Shown here in pieces: positions 4,201 through 5,620 of a DNA stretch of 5,620 nt. Position numbers and translations under genes: made by a program. Under the pieces are notes generated by a model. It was not told the DNA's origin. It did no database searches and saw only the letters and a program-made list of their open reading frames with translations. Source of the stretch: Oscillospiraceae bacterium. GTDB lineage: Bacteria; Bacillota; Clostridia; Oscillospirales; Oscillospiraceae. The DNA lies in NCBI GenBank assembly GCA_017378975.1, contig JAFNXT010000166.1, positions 1 through 5,620 on the forward strand. The letters are read 5' to 3'. Positions within the stretch are counted from its first letter, which is position 1; each line of letters begins with the position of its first letter.

Positions 4201-5620
4201 CGGTTGCGGCAACGACATCGCCACCGAGCGGAGCATGGTGCGGAACATGATCGTGGACTCCGTCATGCATTGGATCGAGGAGTACCACATCGATGGCTTC
4301 CGCTTCGACCTGGCCGGTCTGATCGACACCCAGACCATCAATGAGATCGTCTCCACCGTCCGGGCCAAGTATCCCAACGTCCTGCTCTATGGCGAGGGCT
4401 GGGGCTCCGGCGATACCGCTGTGGAATACGGCTACGACCTTGCCACCAAGGGCAACGCATGGGCCGTGGGTGGCTTCGGCTTCTTCAACGATGACTTCCG
4501 GAACGCCATCGCCGGCCACAACGGCAATTCCTGGGGCTTCGCCACCGGTAGCGGTGACTATGAGGACGCGATCGCCAACTACTTCCGCGCCAGCAACGGC
4601 TGGTCCACCGATCCCAAGCAGACCCTCAACTATGTGTCCTGCCACGATAACTACTGCCTGATGGATAAGATCATCCTCAGCAAGAACGGCTCCTCCTGGC
4701 AGGATATGGTGAAGATGGGCAACCTCTCCACCGCGATCCTCATGATGGCACAGGGCACGCCCTTCATCTATTCCGGTGAAGAGCTGCTGCGTGAGAAGAA
4801 GGATGCCGATGGCAACCGCTACGACAACGCCTTCGGTACCGATGACTACATCAACAAGATCCGCTGGTCCGACCTGAAGAGCAAGACCTACTGTCAGGTG
4901 ACCGATGATTACTATGGCGGTCTGATCGAGTTCCGTAAGAACCACGCGGCCCTGCGTTGCCCCGGCGGCGCGGAGGCGTGGAACAACGTGACTTACCACC
5001 GGATCTCCGATCAGGTGATCCTGTTCTACATCGGCGGCGGTGTCAACGGCGAGGTCTCTGACGGCATCGTGATCATCTACAACGCCGGCTCCAGCTCCGC
5101 CAATGTGGATCTGAGCAGATACGGCATCCCTGCCGGTAAGTGGCAGGCCTGCGTCCATGGGGACAAGGCCGGCATCGATGCGCTGTGGAGCATGGATGTG
5201 GGCTCCGGCAGCAGCAATGTGGGCGTGGATGCCATCTCCACCACCATTCTGGTCAAGGGTGACCTGAAGGACGAGGGTTCCGTTTACAACCGGAATCTGG
5301 AACTGGTGAACAAGGAGCCCGAAAAGCCCGTGGAGCCCACCAAGCCTGAAGCTCCCGTGATCACCTCCTGCTACAGCAAGGAGCAGACCTCCGTGAAGGT
5401 CACCTGGACCGCTGTGGACGGTGCGGATGGTTATCAGATCTACCGCTCCGAGACCCCCGACGGCTCCAGCGGCTGGAAGAGCATCAAGACCGTCAAGGAT
5501 GGCAAGCAGACCAGCTACACCAACCAGAGCCTGACTGTGGGCGTGACCTATTACTACAAGGTCCGTGCCTACATCCAGAACGGCAGTGAGCGGATCTATT
5601 CTGACTTCTCCGAGGTCAAG
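1172..5620 (+). CDS. pulA: Secreted multimodular type I pullulanase (GH13), 3' end outside the window
   Basis: An uninterrupted frame of 1483 codons, still open at the right edge. Type I pullulanases (EC 3.2.1.41) hydrolyse alpha-1,6 branch points of pullulan, glycogen, amylopectin and limit dextrins. Order by residue: signal peptide 1-39; CBM26 43-129; AMPK-type glycogen-binding module 144-229; Ig-like spacer 230-316; second CBM26 317-406; second AMPK-type module 434-516; CBM41 526-624; pullulanase N-domain 632-713; CBM48 732-828; catalytic barrel 851-1262; C-terminal beta domain 1263-1365; Pro/Glu/Lys linker 1380-1395; fibronectin III from 1392. The GH13 motifs are complete: DVVYNH (975-980), GFRFD with nucleophile Asp1046, YGEGW with acid/base Glu1075, and SCHDN with Asp1159. 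The type I signature appears as YAWGYDP (928-934) instead of the usual YNWGYDP. Minimal type I enzymes have about 700-850 residues, so this is a much enlarged form. The region after the fibronectin domain, where a dockerin, sorting signal or SLH anchor might lie, is not visible. Confidence 0.95.
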   Translation, partial: MMERMTNGLRRSMSFILVLAMMLSLLPAVPMLTGATVNAASQSVTVYFKDTDGWGDVYGYAWDNNGTLTGEWPGTALTRGEGGLYALTVSYNNTSSNKFNFIFNNNDGKQTADLTLSNSQLQSGNDWWVNGPSNKPAKCAPPKISGNTVTFTYEGSGTNVYVAGSMNGWSSSANKMTKSGSVFTCSMELPAGQYEYKFVVDSNWINDPANPQTVSDGSGNTNNYIVMPGMAAVTIPGTKGAAIQLPKELDCVTQEGATVRKAVSYKLATSDSNVTLSGTALTVKDAYTGTTVALTASTTDGFSCAVTVDLDTTAQKTTKVKVHFINAAAWDSVAVYGWTDSGDVTGQWPGNVMTRDGNGYFVAELSHAFASGEKLGLSFHNMKGAQTKDVTVAASKLSAGEVELWVQPSATAGSDGKHTATTSDTLASQFLSTEVNGDQVTFRYKGTGTNVYLAGTFNNWSTSSTKMTKSGSIFSATVTLTPGVHEYKFVVDGNWITDPGNAKVGGYDNNSVLVVPSGNAPQDNGKVTVKLHFYRSGGYTDWDVWYWAGNANGAAAQLQSVTGDKGRVATFTVDGRNNANVGFIVRKGNWADQEFSDRFIDLSDVSSGTVHYFVNAGTWEGSRVLDTDVVGCAKPVSALLEYDSGKILVGLSVPYTGALTSAFSITGPDSAVKVTGVEVTSGGYLLHTTRRLTLNELSDYQVVFNGLKVGIGTKDLFYSKYFAQEYTYHGDDLGAVYSKTSTTFKVWAPTAKSAHVKIYASGNYGNNDQQQYVTMKLGEKGVWYVTVSGDLHGKYYNFDIGHNGYTVEATDPYAKAVGANGDRGMILDMDKTDPAGWENDISPNQGMSLTDAIIYEMHVREMTIDASSGVKEDWKGTYLGLTQSGTRYDGRATGLDHLKELGVSHVQLMPVYDFNSSDEYKLDQWEQYAWGYDPKNYNAPDGSYSTDPFNGATRITEFKTMVQTLHKNGINVVMDVVYNHAFDGGNFCGNKIVPNYYSRFFGEGNWSNGSGCGNDIATERSMVRNMIVDSVMHWIEEYHIDGFRFDLAGLIDTQTINEIVSTVRAKYPNVLLYGEGWGSGDTAVEYGYDLATKGNAWAVGGFGFFNDDFRNAIAGHNGNSWGFATGSGDYEDAIANYFRASNGWSTDPKQTLNYVSCHDNYCLMDKIILSKNGSSWQDMVKMGNLSTAILMMAQGTPFIYSGEELLREKKDADGNRYDNAFGTDDYINKIRWSDLKSKTYCQVTDDYYGGLIEFRKNHAALRCPGGAEAWNNVTYHRISDQVILFYIGGGVNGEVSDGIVIIYNAGSSSANVDLSRYGIPAGKWQACVHGDKAGIDALWSMDVGSGSSNVGVDAISTTILVKGDLKDEGSVYNRNLELVNKEPEKPVEPTKPEAPVITSCYSKEQTSVKVTWTAVDGADGYQIYRSETPDGSSGWKSIKTVKDGKQTSYTNQSLTVGVTYYYKVRAYIQNGSERIYSDFSEVK
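1298..1858 (+). repeat. Starch-binding module pair, copy 1 (CBM26 + AMPK-type module)
   Basis: The CBM26 part (residues 43-129) shows the family pattern VYFKDTDGW, VYGYAW, GEWPG, FIFNNNDGKQTADL; aromatic residues Tyr58, Tyr60 and Trp72 are in the positions that contact maltooligosaccharides in this family. The AMPK-type part (144-229) carries GTNVYVAGSMNGWS and YEYKFVVDSNWINDP; Trp169 and Trp204 correspond to the two tryptophans that stack on glucan in AMPK beta glycogen-binding domains. Copy 2 follows at 2120-2719. A 21-base stretch (1694-1714) is identical to 2567-2587. Confidence 0.8.
1859..2119 (+). other. Ig-like spacer domain between the two module pairs
   Basis: Residues 230-316, a beta-rich stretch without conserved tryptophans (pattern IQLPKELDCVTQEG, SYKLATSDSNVTLSG, TVALTASTTDGFS). 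Segments of the form 'LPKEL, then V-Y-L, then strand-rich Ser/Thr' separate binding modules in other clostridial amylases and look like bacterial Ig folds. No binding function is suggested by its residues. Confidence 0.45.
2120..2719 (+). repeat. Starch-binding module pair, copy 2 (diverged CBM26 + AMPK-type module)
   Basis: Residues 317-406 align with the first CBM26 (VHFINAAAW, VAVYGW, GQWPG, LSFHNMKGAQTKDV) but less well: Tyr58 of copy 1 is replaced by Ala334, and the FNNNDGKQT segment is altered. Residues 434-516 are a close copy of the first AMPK-type module, with 34 identities over a 55-residue ungapped stretch by hand count, and with both glucan-stacking tryptophans kept (Trp460, Trp495). 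The AMPK modules are offset by 291 residues and the CBM26 modules by 276, so the pair was duplicated and then diverged by indels in the CBM26/linker part. Confidence 0.8.
2747..3043 (+). other. CBM41 (pullulanase-associated starch-binding) domain
   Basis: Residues 526-624. It has the CBM41 signature of HFYR followed by YTDWDVWYW (Trp542, Trp545, Trp547), then VGFIVRKGNW and a DRFIDL segment, ending in a VHYFVNAGTWEG strand. CBM41 binds alpha-1,4 glucans and mixed alpha-1,4/1,6 chains such as glycogen and is nearly always found in type I pullulanases, which supports the enzyme assignment. Confidence 0.88.
3065..3655 (+). other. Pullulanase N-domain and CBM48
   Basis: Residues 632-713 are a beta-sandwich between CBM41 and CBM48 as in other type I pullulanases (VSALLEYDSGKILVGLSVPY, then YQVVFNGLKV). 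Residues 732-828 are the GH13-linked CBM48: LGAVYSKTSTTFKVWAPTA, then KGVWYVTVSGDLHGKYYNF and the VEATDPYAKAVGANGDRGM segment that leads into the barrel. Confidence 0.85.
3722..4957 (+). other. GH13 (pullulanase subfamily) catalytic barrel
   Basis: Residues 851-1262. The first strand IIYEMHVREMT and the loop GTYLGLTQSGT open the domain; type I signature YAWGYDP at 928-934; region I DVVYNH 975-980; region II GFRFD with nucleophile Asp1046; region III YGEGW with Glu1075; region IV YVSCHDN with Asp1159; late barrel motif GTPFIYSGEE (1195-1204). Every catalytic residue is present, so the enzyme should be active. Confidence 0.92.
4958..5620 (+). other. C-terminal beta domain, linker and fibronectin III domain (incomplete)
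   Basis: Residues 1263-1365 form the beta-sandwich that closes pullulanases (VTYHRISDQVILFYI, then GIVIIYNAGSSSANVDL). A charged Pro/Glu/Lys linker (1380-1395) leads into a fibronectin III domain from 1392 with the clostridial pattern VKVTWTAVDGADGYQIYRS and GVTYYYKVRAY. Such domains are spacers in cell-surface glycosidases. The window ends at the last strand of this domain. Confidence 0.8.

Noticed and set aside
1151..5158. Minus-strand open frame of 1335 codons opposite the pullulanase gene
   Set aside because: It is in codon register with a clear pullulanase gene, has low-complexity Gly/Val/His/Asp composition, no domain features and no ribosome binding site that I could identify; its openness follows from the absence of TTA, CTA and TCA codons in the sense gene.

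Overview
The window looks like a piece of chromosome from a GC-rich gut Bacillota/Clostridia bacterium, most likely in the Oscillospiraceae or Ruminococcaceae range. The reasons are a strong sigma-A type promoter (TTGTCA-17-TATAAT), AGGAGG-type ribosome binding sites, a lipobox lipoprotein, strong preference for C- or G-ending codons, and a secreted starch enzyme with the CBM26/CBM41/fibronectin III make-up typical of resistant-starch and glycogen degraders. The taxonomy is inference; there is no marker gene here.

Layout. (1) Positions 1-72, minus strand: the first 24 codons of a gene resembling the TldD/PmbA metallopeptidase family, cut by the window edge. (2) Positions 73-230: a non-coding gap almost filled by a compact palindromic element (94-209) with 25-base perfect inverted ends enclosing two further perfect hairpins; it looks like a REP- or MITE-type repeat. 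(3) Positions 231-977, minus strand: a 248-residue lipoprotein with a short beta-sandwich (prealbumin-like) domain followed by a TlpA/ResA-type thioredoxin domain with a CRPC active site. (4) Positions 978-1171: a divergent promoter region with one recognisable promoter on each strand and a few operator-like motifs between them. (5) Positions 1172-5620, plus strand: an open frame of 1483 codons that is still open at the window edge. It encodes a secreted type I pullulanase (GH13 family) with a signal peptide, a duplicated CBM26 + AMPK-type glycogen-binding module pair, CBM41, CBM48, the catalytic barrel with all catalytic residues, a C-terminal beta domain and a fibronectin III domain.

How the genes work together. 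The pullulanase should act outside the cell, debranching alpha-1,6 linkages of starch, glycogen or pullulan, with at least five glucan-binding modules holding it on the substrate. The thiol-disulfide lipoprotein is transcribed away from it and is not obviously part of starch use; it and the TldD-like gene lie on the same strand and may be co-transcribed through the palindromic element. The most striking items are the nested palindromic element, the internal module duplication in the pullulanase with apparent decay of one binding site in the second CBM26, and an in-register antisense frame of about 4 kb that is explained by complete avoidance of three sense codons rather than by a second gene.
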